Assembly: GCF_018398875.1 (NCBI RefSeq) | Contig: NZ_JAGWDK010000008.1 | Coordinates: 186,001 to 250,000, forward strand | From: Bradyrhizobium sp. sGM-13 | Lineage (GTDB): Bacteria; Pseudomonadota; Alphaproteobacteria; Rhizobiales; Xanthobacteraceae | Reading direction: 5' to 3' | DNA length: 64,000 bases | Shown: one piece after another, positions 53,432 to 63,776 of the stretch | Layout of the letters: the number at the start of each line of letters is the position of its first letter | How positions within the stretch are numbered: the first letter of the stretch is position 1 | Position numbers and translations under genes: made by a program | The notes under the pieces: model-generated | What the model was told of the DNA's origin: nothing | Databases searched by the model: none | The model's input: the letters and a program-made list of their open reading frames with translations, nothing else

Positions 53432-53779
53432 TCATTTCGTCAGTGGAGTGAACTCCTGACCTTCGCAACGGTCAACAATGACGGACAGTCGGGCCATTAC
53501 ATAATCATTGCCCTCATAGAAGACTGCATAGGGGCGCCTCTTTGAGAGCTCCGTGGCACTGCTCCGGAGACATATTATCCATGGGACGGAAGATATTGGA
53601 TGGGCCCGGATGGGCGGCGAAATCTCATGGGGCTCCTCAAGCTTGGCTTCGGCGGCAACCTTCTTGAGTGACTCGATGATCCGCGAAGGGTCATGATCGT
53701 AGCAGAAGGCAGATGTGCCGGGTTCGTAGTACACGACATCGAGAGGACACACAGGGGCACCCACGAAAATCGTACCCAA
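53432..53779 (-). CDS. Hypothetical small protein or gene fragment
   Basis: An open frame of 115 aa with reasonable composition (VVYYEPGTSAFCYDHDPSRIIESLKKVAAEAKLEE ... YAVFYEGNDYVMARLSVIVDRCEGQEF). No ribosome site is clear, no family is recognised, and it lies beside integrase and other scars, so it may be a broken gene. Confidence 0.35.
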   Translation of the reverse strand: MGTIFVGAPVCPLDVVYYEPGTSAFCYDHDPSRIIESLKKVAAEAKLEEPHEISPPIRAHPISSVPWIICLRSSATELSKRRPYAVFYEGNDYVMARLSVIVDRCEGQEFTPLTK

Positions 53780-53943
53780 GCCTTCTGTCGATGGCTAGTT
53801 TTGCGGGCCGGCTCAATTTGGATGCATCGGTCCAATGGCGCTACTGCTCGCTGAACGCTCAGGCCATGGGGAAGCCGGCAGACGATCGCGGCCCGCAAGA
53901 CACTTCACCGCCCGAGCTAGCCATTCCCTACTCTCCGGGCGAT

Positions 53944-54441
53944 TCATGGAGTATCTCGAAGAAGATCAATCGAGACTTGTGAAACCCACGCTCCCGGCGA
54001 TTCCATGGTGAACGATTGGCGGTTTCCTTTTGTGCGAACGGCCAGCAACGCTGTGATCGTGTCGCTCTCGATCTTCGCATCGATGAGATCACCAACATTT
54101 TGACCCGAAATCTTGCCTCCCTGGCGGTACTCGCTTTCAAACCAGTTACCCGAAAGCTCCGATCCCCTTTGGTCAATGTTGGCACTCAGCTCCATCTTGT
54201 AGGCATCGCTTGCGCAGCGGACATTCATCTTCACGGACTGTCCCTCGTTCTTAACGACGTAGTCGACCTTGCAGCGGACGCGTTCGCGTGGCCCGTCCTT
54301 GGGCTTCATCGACCCCACACCCGACCATGAGCCGGCCAGATTATCGAAGCTCTGCTGCGCGCGAGACGGTGTGATGGTTACGATTGCCATCAAGAGCAGC
54401 CATCCCGGAGTCCGCAAGATGAGCATCCCTTGCCTAAACAT
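53944..54441 (-). CDS. Secreted protein of unknown function
   Basis: 165 aa with a Sec signal (LILRTPGWLLLMAIVTITPSRA, cleavage before QQSF). The mature part is a small beta protein opening with LAGSWSGVGSMKPKDG and including RVRCKVDYVV and LSGNWFESEYRQGGKISG, a pattern seen in periplasmic lipocalin-like proteins of rhizobia. Two conserved cysteines (VRCKVDY, NVRCASD) may pair. It may start at the internal ATG five codons in. Confidence 0.8.
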   Translation of the reverse strand: MFRQGMLILRTPGWLLLMAIVTITPSRAQQSFDNLAGSWSGVGSMKPKDGPRERVRCKVDYVVKNEGQSVKMNVRCASDAYKMELSANIDQRGSELSGNWFESEYRQGGKISGQNVGDLIDAKIESDTITALLAVRTKGNRQSFTMESPGAWVSQVSIDLLRDTP

Positions 54442-54558
54442 GATCTTGATCCTTTCCTCGTTGCATCGAGATCAGAGAAGCCTTTGTCCCTTTCCGGCAG
54501 GCACTGAACGCGAATTGCGCAAGCCCGTTCTCGAAGATTGGCGGGGACGAGACTTGCA

Positions 54559-57500
54559 TCAAGCCATTTGCGTGCTGCTCCTCCCAAGGCGTTTGGTGAT
54601 CCAGCTCTGTAGATCGTCCATGACCGAAAAAAAGGCAGGGACGTACACCAGACTGAGGACTGTTGAACTGAACAGCCCTCCGATTACGGCAATTGCCATG
54701 GGTGCGCGCCTTTCGGCGTCCGCTCCCATGCCGAGTGCAATCGGCAGCATGCCCGCGCTCATCGCGATCGTCGTCATCACGATCGGCCGAGCTCGCTTGC
54801 GGGCTGCATCCAGAAGGGCGTCCACACGATTCAGCCCCCTATCGCGCCCGGCGACGATCGCGTATTCGACCAGGAGGATCGAATTCTTTGCTGCGATCCC
54901 CATCAGCATCAGAACGCCGATCAGCACCGGCATCGAAATCGACGTTCGTGTCAGAAGGAGCAGACCCAGCGCACCACCAATGGACAGAGGGAGCGCGGTC
55001 AGGATGGTGACGGGTTGAACGAATCCGTTGAACAGGAGGGCAAGAACGACGAAGAGCAGAACGATGGCCGAACCCATGGCAAGCTTGAAGCCATCGAACA
55101 ACTCCTGCATGCGTTCGGAGTCGCCCGCCGGTTTGTAGACTACCCCTCTCGGCAATCGCCTGATCGACGGCTCCACCAGACGTTCGGCCTCCCCCACCGT
55201 CAGCCCGCTCAATTCCGCTTCTACGGTCTCGCTTCGGGTGCGATCCGTCCGTTCGATCTGGACGGGTCCCGAACCGAAGTTGATCTCGGCAACCGACGAT
55301 AACGGCACCGACTTCTCGAAGGCCGGAACTTGAAGGATGGACAGGCGAGAAAGATCGGCGCGCGCATCTTCGTTCAACAACACACGGACCGGTATCTGTC
55401 TGGCGCCGAGGCTGAACTTGGAGAGGTTCTGCTCGATATCGCCTGTGGTGGCGATGTTCACGGTTTTCGCGAGCGTTGTTGTGGAGACGCCAAGGAGGGC
55501 CGCTTTATCCATTTTGGGAACGATCCGCAGCTCGGGTCTTGCGAAGCTGCTTGTCACTCTCGCGCGATGAAAGCCGGGCAGTCTGCGCATGTCCTGTGCC
55601 AGTTCCCGCGCGGCGTCGGCAAGCGCCACCGGGTCGTCGCTCAATAACGATACCTGTATCTTCGCGCCGGAGGATCCATCCTCCCCGAGACGTATCCGAA
55701 CGCCGGGAATCGTCGTTAACTGCCGTCCGATCGAAGCCTCGAACGCTTGCTGCGAAAGATCTCGCTCGGTCCTTGGGACCAGGTTGACCGTGACCGTCGC
55801 TCTTCTGACCTCGCCGGCCGACGTCAAGAGCTCGCCCGGTCCGGACATCGTCGACGTCTCTGTTCCGAGTGCCGAATAGACGGACGCCACTTCAGGCCGC
55901 GTACCTAGCAAGAAGATAACCTTTTGTGTCGCAAGATCCGTATCTTGCAACGTCGCCCCCGACTCCAATTCGACCGTGAGTATCGTGCGGCCGCGGTCGG
56001 CCGCGGGCATGAAATCGGTGGAAAGAGTTGGAACGAGCGACAGCGAGGCTATGAAGAACACCACGCCCGCGAAGATCGTGATCCATCGATGGCGCAGGGT
56101 CCAGCCCAACGTTCCGGTATAGTACCGCACCCATGCCGGCTCGCGGTGCTCGTTGCCGGTTGCCTTCAGAAGGTATGCTGCCATCAAAGGCGTCAAAAGA
56201 CGCGCGACGACGAGGGAAAAGAACACTGAACTGCAGACGGCGATCGAGAAGGCCTTGAAGAACTGGCCCGGAATGCCCGGCATCAGTCCGACGGGCGCGA
56301 AGACCACGATGATCGCGAATGTCGTCGCAACGACAGCCGGGCCGATTTCGTCCGCCGCATCGATCGCGGCATCATAGACGGTTTTTCCGGACTGCCGGAT
56401 ATGCCGGACGATATTCTCGATTTCCACGATAGCGTCGTCGACGAGGATGCCGACGACCAGAGCGATCGCGAGCAAAGTGATATTGTTCAGAGATTGGTTC
56501 AGCGCGTACATGACGGCAAATGTCGGGATCAGCGACAGAGGCAGCGCCGCGCTGGAAATCAATGTTGCGCGGACATCCCGCAGGAACAGCCAGACGACCA
56601 GAACGGCCAGCAGCGCACCCAACGCAAGCGCTTCGACAGCTGCGTCATATCCCTCGACGACGGCGTCAGTCGATGAGGTTACTTCGAAAATGTGCGCACC
56701 GGGGCGGGCGGCGGCAAATTCCGCGATCCGCTTCCGGACATCGCGAGTTACCGCAAACTCGCCGGTGCCGACCGCCCGATAGACACTGAAACCGACCACC
56801 TCTCGCTCGTTCAGCCGCGCCCTTTGACGCGGCTCCGCCCAGGAACGCTCGACCTTCCCGAGCTCGGAAAGTTTGACGCTTCGTCCGTCACTGAAGGCGA
56901 TGCGCGTTTCCTTCAGGCGAGCAACGTCCACGACACTCCCGACAGTGCGGATGGCTTGTTCGGCTCCGCCGAGCGTCACACGGCCACCCGGCTGGTTGAT
57001 GTTCTGGTTCCTGATCAGATCGGAAACCTCAACGGCCGTGAGGCCGAGCGCCATCAGCCGGTCAGGGTCGAGCTTGATCGTAATCTCGGCATCGACGCCG
57101 CCGGATCTTGAAATCCTGGATACGCCCGGCACCGCAAGCACCGCCTTGGCTATGTCGTTGTCGATGAACCAGCTCAGATCGTCGGGGGCCATCGTCGGCG
57201 CATCGACGACGAATGTGAGGATGGCCTGCCCCGTCGCCTCGACACGCCGAATCGTCGGATCGAGGGCGCCTTGAGGCAGTTTTGAACGTATCGATACGAC
57301 AGCATCCCGAACGTCGTTCGTTGCTCGATCGATATCTGTTCCGAGCGCGAATTCGACCGTGGTCATGGAGAGACCCTCGTTCACGATCGAACGTGTCCGA
57401 TTGACGGCCCCCAGTCCGGCGACGCTGTTCTCGATAAAGCGTGAAATCTGGGTTTCGATCTCGGTCGGCGCAGCTCCCGCCCAGGCAACACTGACAGTCA

Positions 57501-57636
57501 CCGTCGGGAAGTCCATATCGGGCATGTTGTTGAGCCGAAGCTTCGAGAACGCGACCAAGCCAGACAGCGTCAGCAACAGGAACAGGATCGTGATCGGCAC
57601 GGGGTTGCGGATTGCCCAACTGGAAATCCTGTTCAT
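54559..57636 (-). CDS. RND (HAE1-type) efflux pump subunit
   Basis: 1,025 aa with the AcrB plan: helix 1 (NPVPITILFLLLTLSGLVAF), a first porter loop opening NNMPDMDFPTVTVSVAWAGAAPTEIETQIS, helices 2-6 with an FDDAI-like VGILVDDAIVEIENIVRHI, a second loop and helices 7-12 (GVLMLMGIAAKNSILLVEYAIVAGRDRG). The charged intramembrane Asp pair is in GILVDDAIVE. Trimeric inner-membrane proton-driven efflux of drugs or lipids. It overlaps the adaptor gene by four bases. Confidence 0.97.
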   Translation of the reverse strand: MNRISSWAIRNPVPITILFLLLTLSGLVAFSKLRLNNMPDMDFPTVTVSVAWAGAAPTEIETQISRFIENSVAGLGAVNRTRSIVNEGLSMTTVEFALGTDIDRATNDVRDAVVSIRSKLPQGALDPTIRRVEATGQAILTFVVDAPTMAPDDLSWFIDNDIAKAVLAVPGVSRISRSGGVDAEITIKLDPDRLMALGLTAVEVSDLIRNQNINQPGGRVTLGGAEQAIRTVGSVVDVARLKETRIAFSDGRSVKLSELGKVERSWAEPRQRARLNEREVVGFSVYRAVGTGEFAVTRDVRKRIAEFAAARPGAHIFEVTSSTDAVVEGYDAAVEALALGALLAVLVVWLFLRDVRATLISSAALPLSLIPTFAVMYALNQSLNNITLLAIALVVGILVDDAIVEIENIVRHIRQSGKTVYDAAIDAADEIGPAVVATTFAIIVVFAPVGLMPGIPGQFFKAFSIAVCSSVFFSLVVARLLTPLMAAYLLKATGNEHREPAWVRYYTGTLGWTLRHRWITIFAGVVFFIASLSLVPTLSTDFMPAADRGRTILTVELESGATLQDTDLATQKVIFLLGTRPEVASVYSALGTETSTMSGPGELLTSAGEVRRATVTVNLVPRTERDLSQQAFEASIGRQLTTIPGVRIRLGEDGSSGAKIQVSLLSDDPVALADAARELAQDMRRLPGFHRARVTSSFARPELRIVPKMDKAALLGVSTTTLAKTVNIATTGDIEQNLSKFSLGARQIPVRVLLNEDARADLSRLSILQVPAFEKSVPLSSVAEINFGSGPVQIERTDRTRSETVEAELSGLTVGEAERLVEPSIRRLPRGVVYKPAGDSERMQELFDGFKLAMGSAIVLLFVVLALLFNGFVQPVTILTALPLSIGGALGLLLLTRTSISMPVLIGVLMLMGIAAKNSILLVEYAIVAGRDRGLNRVDALLDAARKRARPIVMTTIAMSAGMLPIALGMGADAERRAPMAIAVIGGLFSSTVLSLVYVPAFFSVMDDLQSWITKRLGRSSTQMA

Positions 57637-58724
57637 CGTACGGCGTCACTTCTCACGGACGCTGTTTTGACGTTCACTGCGTCGCCGTCGTTGAGAAGGC
57701 CGGCGCCTTGGGTCACGATGCGATCGCCTGCATCCAGGCCCCGTATGACTTCCACGTTGTCGGCTTCCCCTGAGCCGATCCCCACTTCGGTAAGTGACAC
57801 CAGATTGTCGCGTCCGACCTTGAACACGTGCGCCCTCGCGTCACGCCAGACCAACGCCTTGAGCGGAACGGTCAATGCGAGCTTGTTCTCGACCGCGATC
57901 TCCACGCGCGCGAACATGCCGGGCTTCAGTTGCGTGTCGCCGGGCAGTGCGATGCGGACCGTACCCAAGCGGGTCTTGGGATCGACGATTGGCGCAACGA
58001 TTCGAACAGCCCCCTGCTCAGGCATGCCGGTAGGCCCGATAATGGTTGCGGGTTGCGTGGTCCTGGCGGCGAGCAGATCCGACTCGAGCACGCGGGCATC
58101 GACCTCGACGCGATTGTCCTGAATGAGACGGAACATCTCGATTCCCGCTTGGACCACCTGGCCTATCGCCACTGATCGGGATGCGATCATGCCTGCAGCG
58201 GGAGCGACGATGACGGTCTGCCGGTCCCGCGCTTCGGAGTCCTCGAGCTGCGCCTGTGCTGCCTTCAGCTTTGCTTCCGTCGTCTTGACGAGCGTCTCGC
58301 GCTGCTCGATCACCTGCGCACTGATCACTCCTGATGAGACGGAATGCGCCCGCGTTGCGTCCGACCTGGCGATTGCAAGGCTCGCCTGCAGTTCGTCTAC
58401 TGCCGCCTTGTGCTTCGATAGTGCCGCGACCGTAAGATCCCGAGTGAGGCGTGCCAATACCTGCCCCTTCACGACGAAGTCACCCTCATCGACCGCGATC
58501 TCGGTCACGGTCAGGCCGCCGACCTCCGAGCTGACCGATATCTCGCGCCAGGCGACGACGTTTCCAGTGGCGGTAATACTCCTGGTGACTTCAGATCTCT
58601 CTACCGATGCGGCGATGACCGTCATTGCCGCGGAGGTATCCTGTCCATGGGCAGCGGAATGGAGAAACAGGAAGGCTGCAACGGTAGCGATCCTCATGCG
58701 CCTGCGTTCGGTAATGGCAATCAT
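57633..58724 (-). CDS. RND efflux periplasmic adaptor
   Basis: 363 aa from the ATG at 58724 (AGGAAGG six bases upstream). Sec signal (IATVAAFLFLHSAAHG), lipoyl halves (VGGLTVTEIAVDEGDFVVKGQVLARLT and VIVAPAAGMIASRSVAIGQVV) around a helical hairpin, then barrel (GTVRIALPGDTQLKPGMFARVEIAVENKLALTVPLKALVW). It connects the pump to an outer-membrane channel. Divergent from an OmpR-type regulator gene that probably controls it. Confidence 0.95.
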   Translation of the reverse strand: MIAITERRRMRIATVAAFLFLHSAAHGQDTSAAMTVIAASVERSEVTRSITATGNVVAWREISVSSEVGGLTVTEIAVDEGDFVVKGQVLARLTRDLTVAALSKHKAAVDELQASLAIARSDATRAHSVSSGVISAQVIEQRETLVKTTEAKLKAAQAQLEDSEARDRQTVIVAPAAGMIASRSVAIGQVVQAGIEMFRLIQDNRVEVDARVLESDLLAARTTQPATIIGPTGMPEQGAVRIVAPIVDPKTRLGTVRIALPGDTQLKPGMFARVEIAVENKLALTVPLKALVWRDARAHVFKVGRDNLVSLTEVGIGSGEADNVEVIRGLDAGDRIVTQGAGLLNDGDAVNVKTASVRSDAVR

Positions 58725-58862
58725 TCTGCACCTTCCTCTGCGTTCTTCGGTCAGCCGAACGTCTTGTTTCTCGCGTCGGCGATCGGCTGACAGATATCGG
58801 GTTAGAACGAGAGCTTTGCTCGCGTAGAACAATTCGTGTCGGATTGTCTCAGCGGGCGCTGA

Positions 58863-58909
58863 TTTGTGTCGAAATGTTGCTGGGTTGGGCGGGAGCCGTC
58901 ATTTGTTAC
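58863..58909 (+). promoter_or_regulatory. Conserved promoter block of the efflux two-component system
   Basis: TTTGTGTCGAAA at 58863 and TTTGTTAC at 58902, 39 bp apart, in front of the regulator. The same pair occurs at 63777 and 63815 (38 bp apart) before the paralogous regulator, so it is a probable shared operator. Confidence 0.5.
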
Positions 58910-58979
58910 GAATCCCGGCTTCCTTCGACCGTACTTCGCGATAGAAAGTACTTCCGAGCCAATCCACGAACGACGGCCC

Positions 58980-59708
58980 ATGATTGATCAAACGCCTCAA
59001 ATTCTTGTGGTTGACGACGACCCCGAGATTCGAAAACTGCTCGCCCGCTATGTCGAGGAACAGGCATTTCGTGTTCTGCTGGCATCGAGCTGCAGCGAAT
59101 TCCGCGAGCGCCTAGCAAGCGATCGGATCGATCTTGTCGTTCTGGACGTGATGCTGCCGGACGGGTCGGGTCTCGATGCATGCAGAGACCTGCGGGCGAA
59201 ACGGAACACCACGCCAGTCATTCTTCTGACGGCCCTCAAGGAAGATGTCGATCGTATCCTTGGTCTGGAGATGGGAGCCGACGACTACCTTGGTAAGCCA
59301 TTCAATCCGCGAGAATTGGTGGCGCGGATTCGCGCCGTATTACGGCGCCGCTCGGAGACAGCTTCCCTTCCCCAGGACGCGAGAAAGTATCGGTTCGACG
59401 GGCTCGTCGCAGATCCGCAACTGCGCAGCGTGTTTGACGCCCAAGGCAACGCGATCGAACTGACCGGCGCGGAATTCGATCTGTTGCAGGTGTTCCTGGA
59501 TCGGCCGGGACGCGTGCTTTCAAGGGACCAGCTTCTGGATCTTACGCGTGGCCGTGATGGGGACGTATTCGATCGGTCGATCGACGTCTTGGTCAGCCGC
59601 TTGAGGCGCAAGCTAGACAGCTCGGGAACCACACGTCTACTGAAAACAGTTCGCAACGGCGGTTATCAGTTCGCCGTGAAAGTTGAGCTCCGGGACCTTC
59701 CATCGTGA
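58980..59708 (+). CDS. OmpR-type response regulator of the efflux locus
   Basis: 242 aa from the ATG at 58980. Receiver domain (ILVVDDDPEIRKLLARYVEEQ; phospho-Asp in VVLDVMLPDGSG; K of DDYLGKPFNP) and winged-helix output domain (LTGAEFDLLQVFLDRPGRVLSRDQLLDLTRGRD ... DVLVSRLRRKLDSS). Its stop overlaps the kinase GTG. Divergent from the RND adaptor-pump pair. Confidence 0.95.
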   Translation: MIDQTPQILVVDDDPEIRKLLARYVEEQAFRVLLASSCSEFRERLASDRIDLVVLDVMLPDGSGLDACRDLRAKRNTTPVILLTALKEDVDRILGLEMGADDYLGKPFNPRELVARIRAVLRRRSETASLPQDARKYRFDGLVADPQLRSVFDAQGNAIELTGAEFDLLQVFLDRPGRVLSRDQLLDLTRGRDGDVFDRSIDVLVSRLRRKLDSSGTTRLLKTVRNGGYQFAVKVELRDLPS

Positions 59709-60955
59709 ATACATTGCGGGCCAAACTGGCCATGCTCATCGCGGTGGTGATCGTTTCCATGGTCAGCATCTTGACAGGGGTCCTGATGTACCTGTTCAAC
59801 CCGCCGGACGAACGACGAGCGATCGGTCCTATGGCCGAGCAGGTAGAGTTGCTCAAGCAGGCCGTGCACGTCGCGCCAACGTTGGTTACGATTCAGCAGG
59901 AACCAGCCGGCGGAGAAATCGCGACGGACCTCACGGCCTGGCTGCGCGATGAGCTGAAGGCTCGAGGACTGTCGCGCAATGTCCTGGTGTCTCGGAAGAA
60001 CGACTTGCCTCTGTTGTCGATACCCGTGGACCAAGGGTGGATCATCATACAGATACCCGACCTGCCTCCGCCAGGGGGACTCTTCAATCTACTTCTTATG
60101 TGGCATTCGCTCATCGCGCTTGGTTCGCTGGCAATCGCCCTTTTCTTTGCGAACCGCATGGTCAAGCCCCTCGTTGTGCTTGAGCGTGCGATCGAGTCGG
60201 TCGGGCCGGATGCCCTGCTGCCCGAGCTTTCCGTGACCGGCCCAGCAGAGGTCCGCGTCACCGCCAAGGCGCTCAACTCGCTGTCCTCCCGGCTCAAGGT
60301 GGCAATGGAAAGCCGGATGCGCCTCGTCGCCGCTGCCGGACACGATTTGCGCACACCAATTACGCGCATGCGTCTGAGGGCGGAGTTCGTCGAAGACGAC
60401 GATGACCGCGCGATGTGGCTGAAGGACATCGACGAGCTCGATCGAATTGCGGACAGCGCAATCCTGCTCGTGAGGGAAGAATCTGGAAAATCGGCGCCCG
60501 AACCTCTCCGAATCGACATGCTGATTTCCGAACTAGTCGAGGAATTGCGGACGCTATCATACGACGTCACCCTGACCCGTTCCACGGCCGGGGTCGTGCG
60601 CGCAAACCGGACGGGCCTCAATCGCGCGTTTCGAAACTTGATAATCAATGCTGCTACCCATGGGAAGCGGGCGCGTGTCGCCGTCGACAGCGCGCCGTCT
60701 GAGGTGATCGTCGTCATAGCCGATGATGGCCCAGGAATCCCCCCAGATATGATCGGGCAGGTCTTCGAGCCATTCTTCCGCGCCAACCGCGCGCGCACGA
60801 AGCATTTCGATGGTGCAGGATTGGGGCTGACGATCGCAAACGAGATCGTGCAACGAGCCGGAGGCAGCATCACGATAGAGAATGGCCCCTTGCGAGGGCT
60901 GCTTCAGACCGTGAAGCTGCCGGCCGAGCATATTGAGCCATCGGCGCTCAACTAG
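59705..60955 (+). CDS. Sensor histidine kinase partner of the efflux regulator
   Basis: 416 aa, GTG start overlapping the regulator stop. Two membrane helices (about 8-30 and 133-155) flank a periplasmic sensor of about 100 residues; HAMP (NRMVKPLVVLERAIESVG), H-box GHDLRTPITRMRL and the ATPase domain (NLIINAATHG, ADDGPGIP, FDGAGLGLTI) follow. Class EnvZ/QseC-like. Confidence 0.95.
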   Translation: MNTLRAKLAMLIAVVIVSMVSILTGVLMYLFNPPDERRAIGPMAEQVELLKQAVHVAPTLVTIQQEPAGGEIATDLTAWLRDELKARGLSRNVLVSRKNDLPLLSIPVDQGWIIIQIPDLPPPGGLFNLLLMWHSLIALGSLAIALFFANRMVKPLVVLERAIESVGPDALLPELSVTGPAEVRVTAKALNSLSSRLKVAMESRMRLVAAAGHDLRTPITRMRLRAEFVEDDDDRAMWLKDIDELDRIADSAILLVREESGKSAPEPLRIDMLISELVEELRTLSYDVTLTRSTAGVVRANRTGLNRAFRNLIINAATHGKRARVAVDSAPSEVIVVIADDGPGIPPDMIGQVFEPFFRANRARTKHFDGAGLGLTIANEIVQRAGGSITIENGPLRGLLQTVKLPAEHIEPSALN

Positions 60956-61026
60956 CCCATGCACTCCGAGCCGAGGTGCTTGCGTCAGGCGATGTCCGAA
61001 ATCTGCAATTGTGGAAGCAGAGCCCT

Positions 61027-62295
61027 TCATTCCGGCAATGACGCGGCCAAAGCGGACGTTTTCCCTTGCGGCTGCGCTGGATGGAGAGCTTTCCTGGCTA
61101 ATCCCGGAGGGGTTTTCATCCAAAGATAGCCTCGAAAACCGGCTCGATAGCCCTCATCGTAGAGAGCCTGCATGTATCTTAATTCGAACAATTCCTCTCT
61201 TGTGACACTGAACTCCGAAGGAATCGCCGCTAGGTTGAAGTCGGTACCGTCGATCTGCGCCTTGGCATAGATACGGTAAAGATCCCCAATACCCTGGTTC
61301 TTGATGAGAGTGGAGATGGAACGTTGAGAGATCGAGAAGATTCCCGCCTCGACAGCTTCCCACTCAGCGCTGATTTTTCCATTTCGAATGATGAAGAGGC
61401 GTGTTGCAGTTCGCTTCGACCAAGGATCGTCGTCGCCGACTACCCGCGACGGACGTGACACGAAAACCTGCTGGGTCACTCCACCATCCACGTGGAGCTC
61501 TTCATAGGTCCGGCCCTCGACCCGAACCGTTATGCGCACGGGAGGAAAAGCACCTGGTATTGACGCAGAGGCCAAAAGAATCTTACGGAAAAGGTTGAGC
61601 GCCTGCGGGTGGCCACTCATCGCGATCTTTCCCATGTCCCAAAGGACCGGCCGCTGCGCGTCCAGGTTCGTCGTCCCGATGAGCAATACCCGTCCCTTTC
61701 TGCGTTCATTGGCGATGTCGCGGAGGAAGCGATCGTCGACATATTTGGCGATCAGATGCTCGAGCGGGGAGCTGTCGAACAGGCCGGATCCCAATAGCGG
61801 CGGCACGATCCCGGGATCGTAGATGTCGCTGCGCTTGTACTTGGTGAATATTTCCCTCAGCTCCGAATCCCGGCTTCGCCCCAGGTAGACGAACGGAGCA
61901 GTGAGCGCACCAGCGCTGACGCCGGTGACGAGATCGAAATCGGGTCTAGTCCCGGCATCACCCCAGCCGACCAGGAGGCCGGCCCCGAATGCACCGTTGT
62001 CTCCCCCGCCCGAGATAGCGAGGATATTGGCCTCCGGCGATTGCCGCTCCCACCGTCTTCGCGTCTGGACCAACGCGCCGATCCTTAGCTTCTCGGTCCT
62101 AGAGAGGACAGCGAGAGATTCGGCGGACGCGTCTCCCCAGACACGAATATTCGGTATGCCGGCAAGTTGGGCCTCGTCTGCAAGCCGCTCCGGTACGATA
62201 TCGCGCGGAATCATGGTGGCGCATCCTGCGCCCGTCACGGCAAATACAAGCAGGGCTAGAGTACGAAGCACACTCGTCCGCGCTGTCACGATCAC
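61027..62295 (-). CDS. Patatin-like phospholipase lipoprotein
   Basis: About 422 aa if it starts with the GTG at 62295; an ATG at 62394 is an alternative. A lipoprotein signal (LALLVFAVTGAGCATM) is followed by a patatin domain: LAISGGGDNGAFGAGLL (oxyanion GGG), GVSAGALTAPF (nucleophile Ser) and DGGVTQQVF (catalytic Asp). Probably outer-membrane or periplasmic lipid hydrolase. It converges with the kinase gene. Confidence 0.9.
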   Translation of the reverse strand: MIVTARTSVLRTLALLVFAVTGAGCATMIPRDIVPERLADEAQLAGIPNIRVWGDASAESLAVLSRTEKLRIGALVQTRRRWERQSPEANILAISGGGDNGAFGAGLLVGWGDAGTRPDFDLVTGVSAGALTAPFVYLGRSRDSELREIFTKYKRSDIYDPGIVPPLLGSGLFDSSPLEHLIAKYVDDRFLRDIANERRKGRVLLIGTTNLDAQRPVLWDMGKIAMSGHPQALNLFRKILLASASIPGAFPPVRITVRVEGRTYEELHVDGGVTQQVFVSRPSRVVGDDDPWSKRTATRLFIIRNGKISAEWEAVEAGIFSISQRSISTLIKNQGIGDLYRIYAKAQIDGTDFNLAAIPSEFSVTREELFELRYMQALYDEGYRAGFRGYLWMKTPPGLARKALHPAQPQGKTSALAASLPE

Positions 62296-62503
62296 TGAGC
62301 GTATGTCCGCTCTTTGCAACCTGGCGGAGCCCGTGGGTTCGACGCTTCCCGTTCCCGGTCGTCGCGATCGGCCGGGCTGACCAGCGATGTACATCTAGAG
62401 TTTCCGCCTGACGCCGGCTGCAGGATCTGCTTCTACGCGTTTATCGAAACGAGCCGAGCGGAAAGGGCCGCGCGGCAATCGTCCAACCGTCGAATGCTGA
62501 TCG

Positions 62504-63679
62504 TTACGGGCTTCGAGCTACTTTCGGACCATCATCGGTCCATTCCGGCGGCAGCCCGAGCTTGCCACCGACCAGACCAGCAATGCCCGGAGCGCGGCCG
62601 TAATTCTCACACGCTGCATACTTTGGCGCGAGGCCCATCTTCGAACCGATCTTGTCCCAAGAAGGAATGTCGATGCCGACACCTTCGAAAGGGCTTTGGC
62701 CCTTGTTGAGCAGGTTAGCGAAGTCATCGCCGAATGCCCCCGCCAAGTCGTACACGTCACTCGCTTTCGATGCCCTGGGTGTGCTGAAAAAAGCGGTGGC
62801 ACCTCTACCCCAGACCATGGCCGCCTGCTGTCGGCCCGAGCGGTCGACTGCTTCAGCCTCGATGGAGAGATCTCCCAAGCCGATCGGAATGCGCGGGACT
62901 GGGATCGGAACACTGGTATCCACAAAACTTGCGCCTATCGAGGTCGCGGCCGAGATCCCTGCTGCAACCTCGTCTGTCTCTGTTGCATGGGTAACGGCGG
63001 CGCGCACGGTGAGGTCCGCTGGAACGTCCGGCGTCACAACTTTGAAGCGATCGCTGAGGCTTACACACAGGGCGCGGTTCACGGCGTTCGCCACCAGCAC
63101 CCGCTGCTCGTTTGATAACGTCGGTGCGACGCTAGGAGGGAACGCCGTCGGCGCTATGTTGATGGTCTTCGCGGCCGCCAATTGCTCCTTTTTTACGTGA
63201 AGGCGCGACTTCGTGACCTTGCCATCGGATGGCTTCAGCCCATCGTAGGACGATAAACCGCCACCTTGCACAAGCGGGGCAGTCGCGCAGCCTGGCAGCA
63301 AGCTAACAAGGGCCAACATCGCGGCAAACGTCGAATAATGCGGCCGACGGGCGTCGATTCCATTCCATGGCTGGTAGCTTGATACGGAGTGGCGCCCGAT
63401 CTCGCAACGCGGCCTCCGCTTCGATGGCGACCTTGAGAACCTAGCGGCGAAAAGGATCTGAATAAGCGCTGCTGCCGAACCTCCACCCGCAAAGGGTGCT
63501 AGCCGTGTTGCAGCAACAAACATCAAGGCAGCCGTCACACCCGACAACTGCTGACATGTGCGGGAAAAACTCCGTAGAAGCCGGATCAAGCGCGACATGC
63601 GATACCTGACCCGACATGGGCTGCAGAAAGGAAAAGCCTCATAGGACCTGGATCGATTGATTGTGTCGGTGGAGCGCAT
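62504..63679 (-). CDS. DUF3313-family lipoprotein
   Basis: The C-terminal 260 residues match DUF3313 lipoproteins: lipobox LVSLLPGCATAP, GLSSYDGLKPSDGKVTKSRL, NIAPTAFPPSVAPTLSNEQRVLVANAVNRALC. The 120 codons before the lipobox are odd for a signal peptide (Arg-rich, with a hydrophobic run GVTAALMFVAATRL), so the true start is uncertain and may lie closer to 63400; the frame is given in full. Confidence 0.8.
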   Translation of the reverse strand: MRSTDTINRSRSYEAFPFCSPCRVRYRMSRLIRLLRSFSRTCQQLSGVTAALMFVAATRLAPFAGGGSAAALIQILFAARFSRSPSKRRPRCEIGRHSVSSYQPWNGIDARRPHYSTFAAMLALVSLLPGCATAPLVQGGGLSSYDGLKPSDGKVTKSRLHVKKEQLAAAKTINIAPTAFPPSVAPTLSNEQRVLVANAVNRALCVSLSDRFKVVTPDVPADLTVRAAVTHATETDEVAAGISAATSIGASFVDTSVPIPVPRIPIGLGDLSIEAEAVDRSGRQQAAMVWGRGATAFFSTPRASKASDVYDLAGAFGDDFANLLNKGQSPFEGVGIDIPSWDKIGSKMGLAPKYAACENYGRAPGIAGLVGGKLGLPPEWTDDGPKVARSP

Positions 63680-63776
63680 TCAGACCCCCTGGTGGTTGAA
63701 CCTTGGGCCCTTGATAACCGGCTCACATGTCTTGGAATCTGGACGCACATGACCGAATGTTGCTGATCCACCGCCC